Below, in pieces: positions 25,770 to 34,047 of a stretch of 64,000 nucleotides of DNA. Every line of letters starts with the position of its first letter. Within the stretch, counting starts at the first letter, position 1. The notes below the pieces were generated by a model, which was given only the letters and a program-made list of their open reading frames with translations, did not search any database and was not told where the DNA came from. The DNA comes from CAWDBV01 sp963800705 (lineage in GTDB: Bacteria > Actinomycetota > Thermoleophilia > Solirubrobacterales > 70-9), in NCBI GenBank assembly GCA_963800705.1, contig CAWDBV010000001.1:62001-126000 (forward strand). The letters run 5' to 3'. A program made the position numbers and the translations under genes.

Positions 25770-26459
25770 GTGGCAGAGCGTGCAAGACAGGCAAGGGAAA
25801 CGGCCGCCGAGATGGTCGAGAAGGTGAAGCCGCGCCTGCGCGGTGTCTCCCACGAGTGGGCGTTCTTCGTCTCGCTGATCGCGGGAGGGGCGCTGGTGAT
25901 CGCCGCCGACTCCGGGCGGGCCACCGCCGCGGTCGCGATCTACGCGGGCTCGCTCTCGGCGCTGCTCGGGACGAGCGCCCTCTATCACCGCGTCAACTGG
26001 AAGCGGCCGACAGCGCGCCGCTGGATGCGCCGCCTGGACCACTCGATGATCTTCCTGCTGATCGCCGGCACCGTGACCCCGTTCCTGACCCTGGTGATCG
26101 AGGGGCCGTTCGCCGACGCGCTGCTGATCGCGGTCTGGGTCGGGGCGCTGGCCGGGATCGTCGTCGAGCTGATCTGGGTCGAGGCACCGAAGTGGGTGAC
26201 CGCGCTCGTCTATATCGGCGTCGGTTGGATCGGCGCGCTCGCCTATCCGAGCATCGTCTCCGATGCCGGACTCGGAGCCGGCGTCCTGATCGCGGTCGGC
26301 GGCGTCCTCTACACGGTCGGCGCGGTGATCTACGCGCGCCAGCGCCCCGACCCGCGCCCGCACGTCTTCGGCTACCACGAGATCTTCCACCTGCTGGTGA
26401 TCTTCGCGGCGGCGGCGCACTTCGCCGCGGTCGCGATCTACGCGCTGCCGGAGGGCTGA
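25770..26459 (+). CDS. hemolysin III family (PAQR/TrhA) membrane protein
   Basis: A 229-residue protein with seven hydrophobic helices and the PAQR signatures SALYHRVNW (first His), LDHSMIFLLIAGTVTPF (Asp/His) and HEIFHLLVIFAAAAH (His pair), which would bind a metal. Bacterial members (TrhA) are linked to membrane fluidity and energy homeostasis; hydrolase activity is proposed for the family. The start is GTG at 25770, 37 bp from the divergent glycosyltransferase; an ATG at 25812 is also possible. Confidence 0.87.
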   Translation: MAERARQARETAAEMVEKVKPRLRGVSHEWAFFVSLIAGGALVIAADSGRATAAVAIYAGSLSALLGTSALYHRVNWKRPTARRWMRRLDHSMIFLLIAGTVTPFLTLVIEGPFADALLIAVWVGALAGIVVELIWVEAPKWVTALVYIGVGWIGALAYPSIVSDAGLGAGVLIAVGGVLYTVGAVIYARQRPDPRPHVFGYHEIFHLLVIFAAAAHFAAVAIYALPEG

Positions 26460-26470
26460 GCCGTGTGTTA

Positions 26471-27224
26471 CTACGCCTTGCTGGCGACCGAGTCGGCGCT
26501 GCGGCGCTTCGCGTCCTCGATCAGCTCCAGGACCTCGGTCTCGCGCCCGGAACGGACCAGCTCGACTGGATCGGGATCGCCGTTGACGATCCCCTCGAAG
26601 AACTCCTTGCGGTCCTGATAGGTGGGCAGCGTCCCCTTCGCCCAGCCGCGGGCGTCGTTGAGGATCACCGCAAGCCGCGCATAGGGCTCGCCGAACTGCT
26701 CGCCGATCTCGTCGCGCATCCGCTTCGCGAGCGCCGGCGAGGCGCCGGCGGTTGAGATCGCGATCGCGATCGGCCCCGAGCGCTCGATCGCGGGGAGGAT
26801 GAAGTTGCAGAGCGGCGGCACGTCGACGACGTTGACGAGCATCGGCGCGGCGCTCGGCGCCCTCGGAGACGGCGATGTTGACGTCGGTGTCGCTGGTCGC
26901 CGCGATCGCGAGGAAGGCGCCGTCGAGGTCGGAGTCGCGGAACTCGCGCCGCTCCCACGAGATCGAGCCCTCGCTCGCGTAGCCTGCGAGCGCGTCGGTG
27001 AGCTCGGGGGCGACCACGGTGACGTCGCCGTCGCAGAGCAGCAGGCCCTCGACCTTCTCGAGCCCGACCTCGCCGCCTCCGACGACCAGGCAGCGGCGGC
27101 CCTTGAGCTTCAGCGCCGCCATGTAAAACGGGGTCTCGAGCATGTCGCGCACGCAGGACTGGTCGCAGATCCCCTTGCGGAACTGGCAGACGCACGGCGT
27201 GCCCTCGAACGCTTGAGCAGGCAT
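26471..27224 (-). CDS. precorrin-2 dehydrogenase/sirohydrochlorin ferrochelatase (siroheme synthase), frameshifted
   Basis: Catalyses NAD-dependent oxidation of precorrin-2 and iron insertion to form siroheme. Frame 1 (from 27224) gives ALKLKGRRCLVVGGGEVGLEKVEGLL, the Rossmann motif, through IAATSDTDVNIAVSEGAERRA. Then a one-base shift near 26845-26860 leads to MLVNVVDVPPLCNFILPAI...ISTAGASPALAKRMRDEI, the conserved N-V-V-D-x-P and STxGxSP motifs, ending at 26471. So the gene is whole except for one indel. The first 27 residues include CVCQFRKGICDQSC, an unusual Cys cluster; an internal ATG at 27143 would remove it. The following gene, also on the minus strand, lies upstream at 27250. Confidence 0.8.
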
Positions 27225-27249
27225 TGCGACTAGAGGTTAGAGAGGGCGC

Positions 27250-27858
27250 TTATCGAGAAAGCCTGTCGCCCCAGGCCTGGGTGCCGGTGCCCGGGTCGGT
27301 TCCCCAGCCCTGGCGGCGGCCGAGCACGAGCCCGCCGCCGCCGATCAGCGCCAGCGCCAGCATCCCGCCGAGGATCCCGAGCCAGAGCGGGAAGCCGCCC
27401 TCGTCATCGAGATCGCCGCCGGTCTCGGAGACCGGAACGGCCGCGGTGCTCGACGGAGCCCCGGATGGGGTGGGCGAGCCGTCGGGAGCGGACGAGGGGC
27501 CGACCGCGCTGCCGGAGCCGCCCGTGCTGGGCGGCACCCCGGTGCCGGTCGCCGCGCCGCCGCCGCCCGAGCTGGTCGAGCCTTTCGCGCCGCCCTTCGA
27601 GCACGCTCCCGCCGAGCGCGCCTCGAGGGCGCGGTTGAGCGCCGAGACGAAGCGGGGGTCGTATTGCTGGACGTCGGTCGGCACGGCGCCGAGCGCGGCC
27701 TGAAGATCGGCGGCCGAGTACTTGCAGGGATCGATCGCGCCGTCCGCCGAATAGTCGCGGTAGATCGTGCCGATCGAGGCGCCAGAGGCGCCTGCGGGCA
27801 GGGCAAGTGCGATCACCAGCCCCGCCACGGCGAGAAGTCCCTTCCTCGAAGTGAGCAT
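27250..27858 (-). CDS. exported, C-terminally membrane-anchored protein, unknown function
   Basis: A 202-residue protein with a signal peptide (MLTSRKGLLAVAGLVIALALPAGASG). A short domain follows (IGTIYRDYSADGAIDPCKYSAADLQAAL) with one Cys pair to ACSKGG. Then come a low-complexity Gly/Ser/Thr/Pro stretch (about 95-145) and a membrane helix (LWLGILGGMLALALIGGGGLVL) before a short basic end. This is the architecture of a surface protein on a flexible stalk. The ATG at 27858 opens the signal peptide. It is divergent from the O-antigen ligase-like gene. Confidence 0.68.
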   Translation of the reverse strand: MLTSRKGLLAVAGLVIALALPAGASGASIGTIYRDYSADGAIDPCKYSAADLQAALGAVPTDVQQYDPRFVSALNRALEARSAGACSKGGAKGSTSSGGGGAATGTGVPPSTGGSGSAVGPSSAPDGSPTPSGAPSSTAAVPVSETGGDLDDEGGFPLWLGILGGMLALALIGGGGLVLGRRQGWGTDPGTGTQAWGDRLSR

Positions 27859-27921
27859 TCGAGACAGGGTAGCCAGTTTGTGAAAGGGCCAAACCGACAA
27901 CCGTTTATCGTGGCCCGCCCG

Positions 27922-29976
27922 ATGGAGGGCGCCGGCACCCGACAACTACGGCTTCCGGACTACGCGGGGTGGCTGCTGATCGGCGCTCTCGCGTGCCTCG
28001 CCTACGCCGCTTTCGCGAACGGGAGCAGCACGATTCCCGAGGAGAGCCGCCTCCAGGTGGCGATCGCCGCCGGGGTCTTGGCCGCCGGTCTCGGGCTCGC
28101 CGCCGGGGCGCTGGTTCCGGCTCGCTCGCCGCTCGCCTGGACAGGTGTTGGGGTGCTGGCGGGCTTTGCGCTTTACAGCGCGCTCAGCGTCGGCTGGTCG
28201 ATCGCCCCCGACGAGGGCTGGCTGGCCTCGAACCGCGCCTTCGCCTACGCGGCCTTCGCCGCCATCGTCCTGCTCGCCGCGCCCTCGGTGCGGCGCGCGC
28301 CCGAGCTCGCGCTTGCCGGGTTCGTCGTCATCGGCCTGGCGGTGGCGCTCTACGCGCTCGGGGGCAAGCTCTTCCCGACCGTCTCGATCGGCCCGATCGA
28401 CCTCGACCACGCTTCGCTGCTCGCGCGCCTGCGCTCGCCGCTCGGCTATTGGAACGCGCTCGGGCTGCTGCTCGTGATGGCGACGCCGGCCTGCATCTGG
28501 ATCGCGGCCGATCGCTCCCGGCGGCCGCGGCTGCGGATCGCGGCGCTGCTCTCACTCCAGGTGCTGCTGGTCGCGATCGCGCTGACGCTCTCGCGCGGGT
28601 CGCTGGTGGCGTTCGCTGTCGCGGTCGCGGTGATGGTCGCCGCCGGGCCCGACCGCCAGCGCCGGCTCGGGGTCGCGGCGCTCGGCGCGCTCGCCGCGGC
28701 GCCGGCGGTCGCCTACGCGTTCTCGGTCGACCAGCTGTCTGTGAGCGGGATTCCGGCCGACGAGCGGAGCGGAGAGGGGCTGATCCTGTTCGCGATCCTC
28801 GTCGTCTCGGCCATTGCCCTCGCCGGGGTCGCGAAGCTCGCGCTCGGCGCCGAGCAGCGCGTCGCCTGGAGCGAGGAGCGCACCGGGCGCCTCTGGCGGG
28901 CTCTCGCCGCGCTGGCCGTGGTCGGGGCGCTCGCCGGGACGGTCGGGCTCGCGGCCTCAGACCGCGGGCTGACCGGGTCGGTCTCGCACGCCTGGGAGCG
29001 GTTCAAGGCGCCGACGGTCCAGAACTCCTTCGACCCGGCGCGGCTCGTCTCCGGGACGGGCTCGAACCGCTGGACCTGGTGGTCGGAGGGCGCCGGGGCC
29101 TGGTCGGAGCGCCCGATCGCGGGCTGGGGCGCGGGCTCCTTCCCTCTCCTTCACGACCGCTACCGCGAGCAGGCGACCCAGGTGCGCTCGGTCCACGACG
29201 TTCCGCTGCAGATGCTCGCCGAGGGCGGGCTGATCGGCGCCGGGCTCGCGATCGCGGCGGTGGCGCTGCTCGGCGCCGCCGCGGTCTCGACGACGCGAAG
29301 CGCGACCGGCGCCGACCGCGCGGCGCGGGTGGCGCTGCTCGCCGCGGCCGCCGCCTGGGCCGTGCACACGCTCTATGACTGGGACTGGGAGATCCCGGCG
29401 GTGACGCTGCCGGCGCTCGGGGCGCTGGCACTGGCGGCGGTGCCGCGCCCGGACGGCAACGGCGCCGGCCCCGAGAAGCGCGAGTGGGGGGTCCCGGTCG
29501 CGGTCGCGGCGGCGGTGCTCGCCGTCGTCATGGCGAGCTCGGCGGCGCTGCCGGCGATCGCCGAGGACAAGCGGCTCCAGGCCCAGCGCGACGCCTCCGA
29601 AGCCGAGGCCGACACAGCGCGGGTCGAGGACGCCGCCGCCGAGGCGCTGTTCGCCCACAAGCTCAACCCGCTCGACGAGTCGGCGCTGTTCGTCGCCGCC
29701 GACCTGCAGACGCGGCTCGGCGACTTCGCCCATGCGCGCGAGCTCGTCCTCGACGCAGCGCGGCTGCAGCCCGACAACTTCCGCGTCTGGGACCGGGTGA
29801 TCGAGCTCGCCGGGGCGAGCGGCGACCCGCTGCTGCTCGCGACCGCGACCCGGAGGCGGATCGAGACCGAGCCGCTCACCTTCGCCGCCGAGCCGGGGAA
29901 GACCGCCGGCCTGCTCTACACGGTCGAGGTCCCCGCGCAGCTCTCGCCGACCGCCGTCGGCACCCCGCCGCCCTAG
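27922..29976 (+). CDS. O-antigen ligase/polymerase-like membrane protein with TPR-like C-terminus
   Basis: About 684 residues with ten or more membrane helices. The Wzy_C-type region is GTGSNRWTWWSEGAGAWSERPIAGWGAGSF followed by VRSVHDVPLQMLAEGGLIG, the extracytoplasmic loop and His motif of O-antigen ligases. After the last helix, a helical region (about 540-670: AAEALFAHKLNPLDESALFVAADLQTRLGDFAHARELV) resembles TPR repeats. It probably links or polymerises lipid-carried glycans outside the membrane, working with the GT2 enzymes nearby. The start could be ATG 27922, GTG 27910 or GTG 27880. Confidence 0.83.
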   Translation: MEGAGTRQLRLPDYAGWLLIGALACLAYAAFANGSSTIPEESRLQVAIAAGVLAAGLGLAAGALVPARSPLAWTGVGVLAGFALYSALSVGWSIAPDEGWLASNRAFAYAAFAAIVLLAAPSVRRAPELALAGFVVIGLAVALYALGGKLFPTVSIGPIDLDHASLLARLRSPLGYWNALGLLLVMATPACIWIAADRSRRPRLRIAALLSLQVLLVAIALTLSRGSLVAFAVAVAVMVAAGPDRQRRLGVAALGALAAAPAVAYAFSVDQLSVSGIPADERSGEGLILFAILVVSAIALAGVAKLALGAEQRVAWSEERTGRLWRALAALAVVGALAGTVGLAASDRGLTGSVSHAWERFKAPTVQNSFDPARLVSGTGSNRWTWWSEGAGAWSERPIAGWGAGSFPLLHDRYREQATQVRSVHDVPLQMLAEGGLIGAGLAIAAVALLGAAAVSTTRSATGADRAARVALLAAAAAWAVHTLYDWDWEIPAVTLPALGALALAAVPRPDGNGAGPEKREWGVPVAVAAAVLAVVMASSAALPAIAEDKRLQAQRDASEAEADTARVEDAAAEALFAHKLNPLDESALFVAADLQTRLGDFAHARELVLDAARLQPDNFRVWDRVIELAGASGDPLLLATATRRRIETEPLTFAAEPGKTAGLLYTVEVPAQLSPTAVGTPPP

Positions 29977-29998
29977 CCGCGCGCCTGATGCGGGTTTC

Positions 29999-30937
29999 CT
30001 AGCCGCGGATCGCGGCGAGCGTGCGCTCGAGCCCGTCCTCGAGCCCGACCTGCGCCCGCCAGCCGAGCTCGCTCTCGGCACGCTCGGGGTCGAGCGCGGT
30101 CCGCTGCACCTCGCCGGGGCGCGCATCGGCTGGCTGGGGCTCGAAGTCGTCTCGCCCTGCGTGGGCGCCGATCAGCTCGACGAGGCGCAGCACGTCGGTC
30201 TCCACTCCCGTGCCCGCGTTCAGCGGCCCCGCCGCCTGCGCGCCGGCGGCGGCGAGGATCGCCTCGGCGACATCCCCTACATATATGTAGTCCCGCGTCT
30301 GGCGCCCGTCGCCGAACACGGTCGGCTGCCCTCCCTCGAGCGCCAGCCCCGCGAAGATCGCGATCACTCCCGCCTCGCCGCGCGGGTCCTGGCGCGGCCC
30401 GTAGACGTTCCCGAGCCGCAGCGCGACCGCGTCGAGCCCGTGCGCGCGGCGGTAGAAGTCGAGATAGCCCTCGCCCGCGAGCTTTGACTGCCCGTAGGGG
30501 GAATCGGGCTCGCAGCGCTCGTCCTCGGCGAAGGGAAGCGCGCGTCCCTCGCCCTCGCCGTAGATCGCGCCACCCGTGGAGGCGAAGACGAAGCGCTTCG
30601 CCCCCGCGCGCCGCGCCGCCTCGAGCGCGTTCACGGTCCCGACCACGTTCAGGCGCGCGTCGAAGGCCGGATCGGCGACCGAGACGCGGATGTCGATCTG
30701 GGCGGCGAGGTGGAAGACCGCTTCGGGGGAGAAATCGCCGGCGACGTCGAGCACGGCCTCGGAATCGGTGATGTCGAGCTCGGTCAGCCGCGCTCCTTCC
30801 TCGAGCGCGCCGGCGAGGTTCTCGCGGCGACCTGTCGAGAGGTCGTCGAGCACCAGAACCTCGTCGCCGCGCGCCACCAGCGCGTCGGTGAGATGCGAGC
30901 CGATGAACCCGGCTCCGCCTGTGACGAGGGCCTTCAA
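29999..30937 (-). CDS. NAD-dependent sugar epimerase (UDP-glucose 4-epimerase-like)
   Basis: A 312-residue extended SDR. LKALVTGGAGFIGSHLTDAL is the NAD-binding Rossmann motif, LDDLSTG is the ribose-binding segment, HLAAQIDIRVSV follows, then Ser in FASTGGAIYG and SPYGQSKLAGE carrying the catalytic Tyr and Lys. RLGNVYGPRQDP is typical of UDP-glucose/UDP-glucuronate 4-epimerases. It supplies sugar nucleotides to the glycosyltransferases nearby. I use the TTG at 30937 because relatives begin M-K-A-L-V-T-G-G; the ATG at 30973 would add 12 unrelated residues. Confidence 0.87.
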   Translation of the reverse strand: MKALVTGGAGFIGSHLTDALVARGDEVLVLDDLSTGRRENLAGALEEGARLTELDITDSEAVLDVAGDFSPEAVFHLAAQIDIRVSVADPAFDARLNVVGTVNALEAARRAGAKRFVFASTGGAIYGEGEGRALPFAEDERCEPDSPYGQSKLAGEGYLDFYRRAHGLDAVALRLGNVYGPRQDPRGEAGVIAIFAGLALEGGQPTVFGDGRQTRDYIYVGDVAEAILAAAGAQAAGPLNAGTGVETDVLRLVELIGAHAGRDDFEPQPADARPGEVQRTALDPERAESELGWRAQVGLEDGLERTLAAIRG

Positions 30938-31026
30938 GTGGGCCGATCCTACGGATCGGCCCAGCATCCTCACTTCGACAGAAGTTGTTGGGGCGCTCTG
31001 AGGCCCCTGCTACCCTCGCGCCGCTC

Positions 31027-33447
31027 ATGCGACTGATAGTCACCGAGAAGAACAACAGCGCCAAGAAAATCGCCGAGATCCTCTCCGGAGGCAGCGCCAA
31101 GGAGGACAAGAGCTACAAGGTGCCCTACTACACCTGGGCGGATTCGGACGGCGATCAGATGACGATCGGCCTCAAGGGCCACGTCTTGAACCCGGCGTTC
31201 CCCGAGGAGTACAAGAGCTGGCAGGAGATCAACCCTCGCGACCTGATCGACGCGCCGCTGATCAAGCAGCCGACCGACAAGAACGTCGTCAAGGCGATCC
31301 AGAAGGTCGCCAAGGACGCCGACGACATCATCATCGCGACCGACTTCGACCGCGAGGGCGAGCTGATCGGCTACGAGGCGCTCTCGGAGATCATCGAGTC
31401 CAACCCCAAGCTTCAAAGTGCGGAGCTCGAAAAAGCGACCGAGGACGGCAGCGCCAGCGGGATCAAGCGGGCCCGCTACTCGGCGCTCACCAAGGAGGAG
31501 ATCGAGCGCGCCTTCGGCGATCTCGACGAGCTCTCGATGCCGCTCGTCCAGGCCGGCGCCGCGCGCCAGGACATCGACCTGATCTGGGGCGCGACCCTGA
31601 CCCGCGCGGTCTCGCGCGCCACCCGCCGCTTCGGCTCCAACTTCCTCTCTGTGGGACGCGTGCAGAGCCCGACCCTCGGGCTGATCGTCGAGCGCGAGCT
31701 CGAGCGCCGCGCCCACAAGCCGGAGCCCTTCTGGGAGGTCGTCGCCACATTCTCGAACCCGGAGGGCAGCTTCGAGGCCCACCACTCGACAGACAAGTTC
31801 TGGAAGCAGGACGAGGCAAAGGCTGCGGTCGAGGGGACGAAGAGCCCCGGGACCGTCACCGAGATCAAGTCGCGGAAGAGCACCCGCAAGCCGCCGACCC
31901 CGCTCAACACCACCGCGTTCACCACCGACGCCTCGAGCCGGCTCGGGATCACCCCGGCGCGGGCGATGCGGCTCGCCGAGGACCTCTACATGGACGGCTA
32001 TGTCTCCTATCCGCGAACCGACAACACCGTCTATCCGAAGTCGCTCGACACTAAGGAGCTCGTCACCGCGCTGGTCAAGATCCCCGAGTTCGAGGCCGCC
32101 AAGGGGCTGCTCGACAAACCGCTCGAGCCGACCCGCGGCAAGAAGGAGACCACCGACCACCCGCCGATCTACCCGACCCAGGCCGTCAATCCGAAGCGGC
32201 TCGAGGCGCGCAGCGACGCCCACCGCAAGGTCTACGAGCTGATCGCGCGCCGCTTCCTCGCCACCTTCAGCCCGCCGATGATCACCGAGTCGACGCGCGC
32301 CGACATCAAGGCGGGCTCCGAGGACTACTTCGTGCGCGGCTCGGTCGTCGTCGATCCCGGCTACGCGGGGATCTACACCTACGCGCGCTCCTCCGACGAG
32401 GAGATTCCGAAGCTCGAAGAGGGCCAGAAGCTCGATCTCGAGGGCGAGCCCGAGCTGATCTCGAAGGAGACACAGCCGCCCGGGCGGATCAGCCAGGGCA
32501 AGCTGATCGAGATGATGGAGGAGCGCGGCCTCGGGACCAAGGCGACCCGGGCCGACATCATCCAGAAGCTCTACTACCGCGGCTACGTGCACGGCAACCC
32601 GCCCGAGCCGAGCGAGACCGGGGTGACGATGTACGAGGGCTTCAAGACCTACATGCCTCGGATCGCTTCCTCGGAGATGACCGCGGAGCTCGAGGCGGAG
32701 ATGGATGGCATCGCCGCCGGCGAGATGACCAAGCACAAGGTGCTCGAGGACAGCCGCCTTGCGCTGCGTTCGGCCTACGACGAGATGGGCGAGGATGTCG
32801 ACAACGACGACGAGGATGCGCCCTGGCGCAAGTTCGCGAAGCTGGTCTGGAGCGGCATGGACGAGGACCGCGTGCTCGGCCCGTGCATCGTCTGCAAGGA
32901 GGCCGGCCGCAAGCAGGAGGACGGCTCGCCGAACATGCTGCGCGTGATTCGCGCCCGCAAGTCGGGTAAGTCGTTCGTCGGCTGCACCGGCTGGAAGGGG
33001 GCGGACGCCGAGGAGGGCGACCCCGACTCCTGCGACCAGACCTTCCCGATGCCGCAGCCGCGCTTCTACGACGTCTACAAGCTCGAGGACACCTGCACGG
33101 TCTGCGGCCGCACCCCGCGGGTCTCGGTCACCCAGAAGTTCAAGCCGGGCCGCCCGTGGAAGCTCTGTTTCAACGACGAATGCCCCTCGATGGAGGAGAT
33201 GAAGCGCAAGCGCGCCGAGCGCGAGGCCGCCAAGGAGGCGAAGGCGAAGGCCAAGGAGGAGGCCGAGAAGGCGAAGGCCAACGGCGCCGCCGAGGCCGAT
33301 CCGAAGGAAGCGGCCAAGGAGGCCAAGAAGATCGCCGGGCAAGCTTCGGCGACGAAGACCAAGCGCGCCCGCTCCTCGAAGAACGGTGCCAAGAAGGGCG
33401 CCAAGAAGACCGCCGCCACGAAGGCTGGCTCCACCGCGAAGAAGTAG
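31027..33447 (+). CDS. topA: DNA topoisomerase I (type IA), archaeal-like N-terminus
   Basis: Relaxes negative supercoils by transient single-strand cleavage. About 806 residues. The Toprim domain opens MRLIVTEKNNSAKKIAEILS and includes IIATDFDREGELIGYEAL (the D-x-D and Glu of the active site). The active-site Tyr328 is in GYVSYPRTDNTVYP. After the core come zinc-finger-like Cys pairs (CIVC...C, CTVCGR...C) and a Lys/Ala-rich tail (KKGAKKTAATKAGSTAKK), typical of actinobacterial topoisomerases. The Toprim start differs from the usual bacterial form (VIVESPAKAKTI) and resembles archaeal enzymes. The ATG at 31027 is chosen by homology. It is followed closely by tmk and holB. Confidence 0.93.
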   Translation: MRLIVTEKNNSAKKIAEILSGGSAKEDKSYKVPYYTWADSDGDQMTIGLKGHVLNPAFPEEYKSWQEINPRDLIDAPLIKQPTDKNVVKAIQKVAKDADDIIIATDFDREGELIGYEALSEIIESNPKLQSAELEKATEDGSASGIKRARYSALTKEEIERAFGDLDELSMPLVQAGAARQDIDLIWGATLTRAVSRATRRFGSNFLSVGRVQSPTLGLIVERELERRAHKPEPFWEVVATFSNPEGSFEAHHSTDKFWKQDEAKAAVEGTKSPGTVTEIKSRKSTRKPPTPLNTTAFTTDASSRLGITPARAMRLAEDLYMDGYVSYPRTDNTVYPKSLDTKELVTALVKIPEFEAAKGLLDKPLEPTRGKKETTDHPPIYPTQAVNPKRLEARSDAHRKVYELIARRFLATFSPPMITESTRADIKAGSEDYFVRGSVVVDPGYAGIYTYARSSDEEIPKLEEGQKLDLEGEPELISKETQPPGRISQGKLIEMMEERGLGTKATRADIIQKLYYRGYVHGNPPEPSETGVTMYEGFKTYMPRIASSEMTAELEAEMDGIAAGEMTKHKVLEDSRLALRSAYDEMGEDVDNDDEDAPWRKFAKLVWSGMDEDRVLGPCIVCKEAGRKQEDGSPNMLRVIRARKSGKSFVGCTGWKGADAEEGDPDSCDQTFPMPQPRFYDVYKLEDTCTVCGRTPRVSVTQKFKPGRPWKLCFNDECPSMEEMKRKRAEREAAKEAKAKAKEEAEKAKANGAAEADPKEAAKEAKKIAGQASATKTKRARSSKNGAKKGAKKTAATKAGSTAKK

Positions 33448-33456
33448 GGGTGGCGG

Positions 33457-34047
33457 TTGTTCATCTCGCTCGAGGGGATCGACGGCTCGGGCAAGACCAC
33501 GCAGGCCAAGTTGCTCGCCGATCAGCTCGGCGACGACACCGTGCTGGTCCGCGAGCCGGGCGGCACTCCGGCCTCGGAGGCGATCCGCAAGCTGCTCACC
33601 GACCCGGGCGTACCGCTCGGCTGGACGGCCGAGCTGATGCTGTTCTGTGCGGCACGCGCGCAGCTGGTCGAGGAAGTGGTCGCGCCGGCGCTCGAGGCCG
33701 GCCGCGACGTGGTCTGCGACCGGTTCAGCGATTCGAGCATCGCCTACCAGGGGGCCGGCCGCGAGCGCAGCATGGCGACGGTGCGGGTGCTCTGCGAGCA
33801 GGCGACCGGGAACCTGTGGCCTGACGTGACGCTGCTGCTCCGGATCGATCCCGAGGCCGCCTTCGAGCGGGCCGGCGGGGGTGACCGCTTCGAGACCGAG
33901 GGGGTCGAGTTCCAGCGGCGGGTCGCGGCGGGCTATGAGGCGATCGCGCAGGCCGAGCCCGAGCGGGTGCGGATGATCGACGCGAGTGGGTCGAAGCAGG
34001 AAATCCACGAGCGCGTGATGGCGGAGGTCGAGGCGGCTCGTGGCTGA
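33457..34047 (+). CDS. tmk: thymidylate kinase
   Basis: A 196-residue P-loop kinase that phosphorylates dTMP to dTDP. FISLEGIDGSGKTTQAKLL holds the Walker A motif, LVREPGGTPASEAIRK the DRY/ERE-type substrate loop, VVCDRFSDSSIAYQGAGR the DR(Y/F) motif, and LLLRIDPEAAFERAG the lid region. It starts at TTG 33457, with AGGGG upstream, 9 bp after topA. It overlaps holB by 8 bp, so topA-tmk-holB form a replication-related operon. Confidence 0.94.
   Translation: MFISLEGIDGSGKTTQAKLLADQLGDDTVLVREPGGTPASEAIRKLLTDPGVPLGWTAELMLFCAARAQLVEEVVAPALEAGRDVVCDRFSDSSIAYQGAGRERSMATVRVLCEQATGNLWPDVTLLLRIDPEAAFERAGGGDRFETEGVEFQRRVAAGYEAIAQAEPERVRMIDASGSKQEIHERVMAEVEAARG

Noticed and set aside
25733..25924. N-terminal extension of the GT2 glycosyltransferase
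   Set aside because: It overlaps the divergent hemolysin III gene on the other strand and is unlike the family; the GTG at 25732 fits better.
30970..34008. 1012-codon minus-strand open frame
   Set aside because: It lies opposite topA and tmk, which have clear catalytic motifs. The translation is Leu/Arg/Gly/Asp-rich low complexity, typical of the antisense of high-GC genes.
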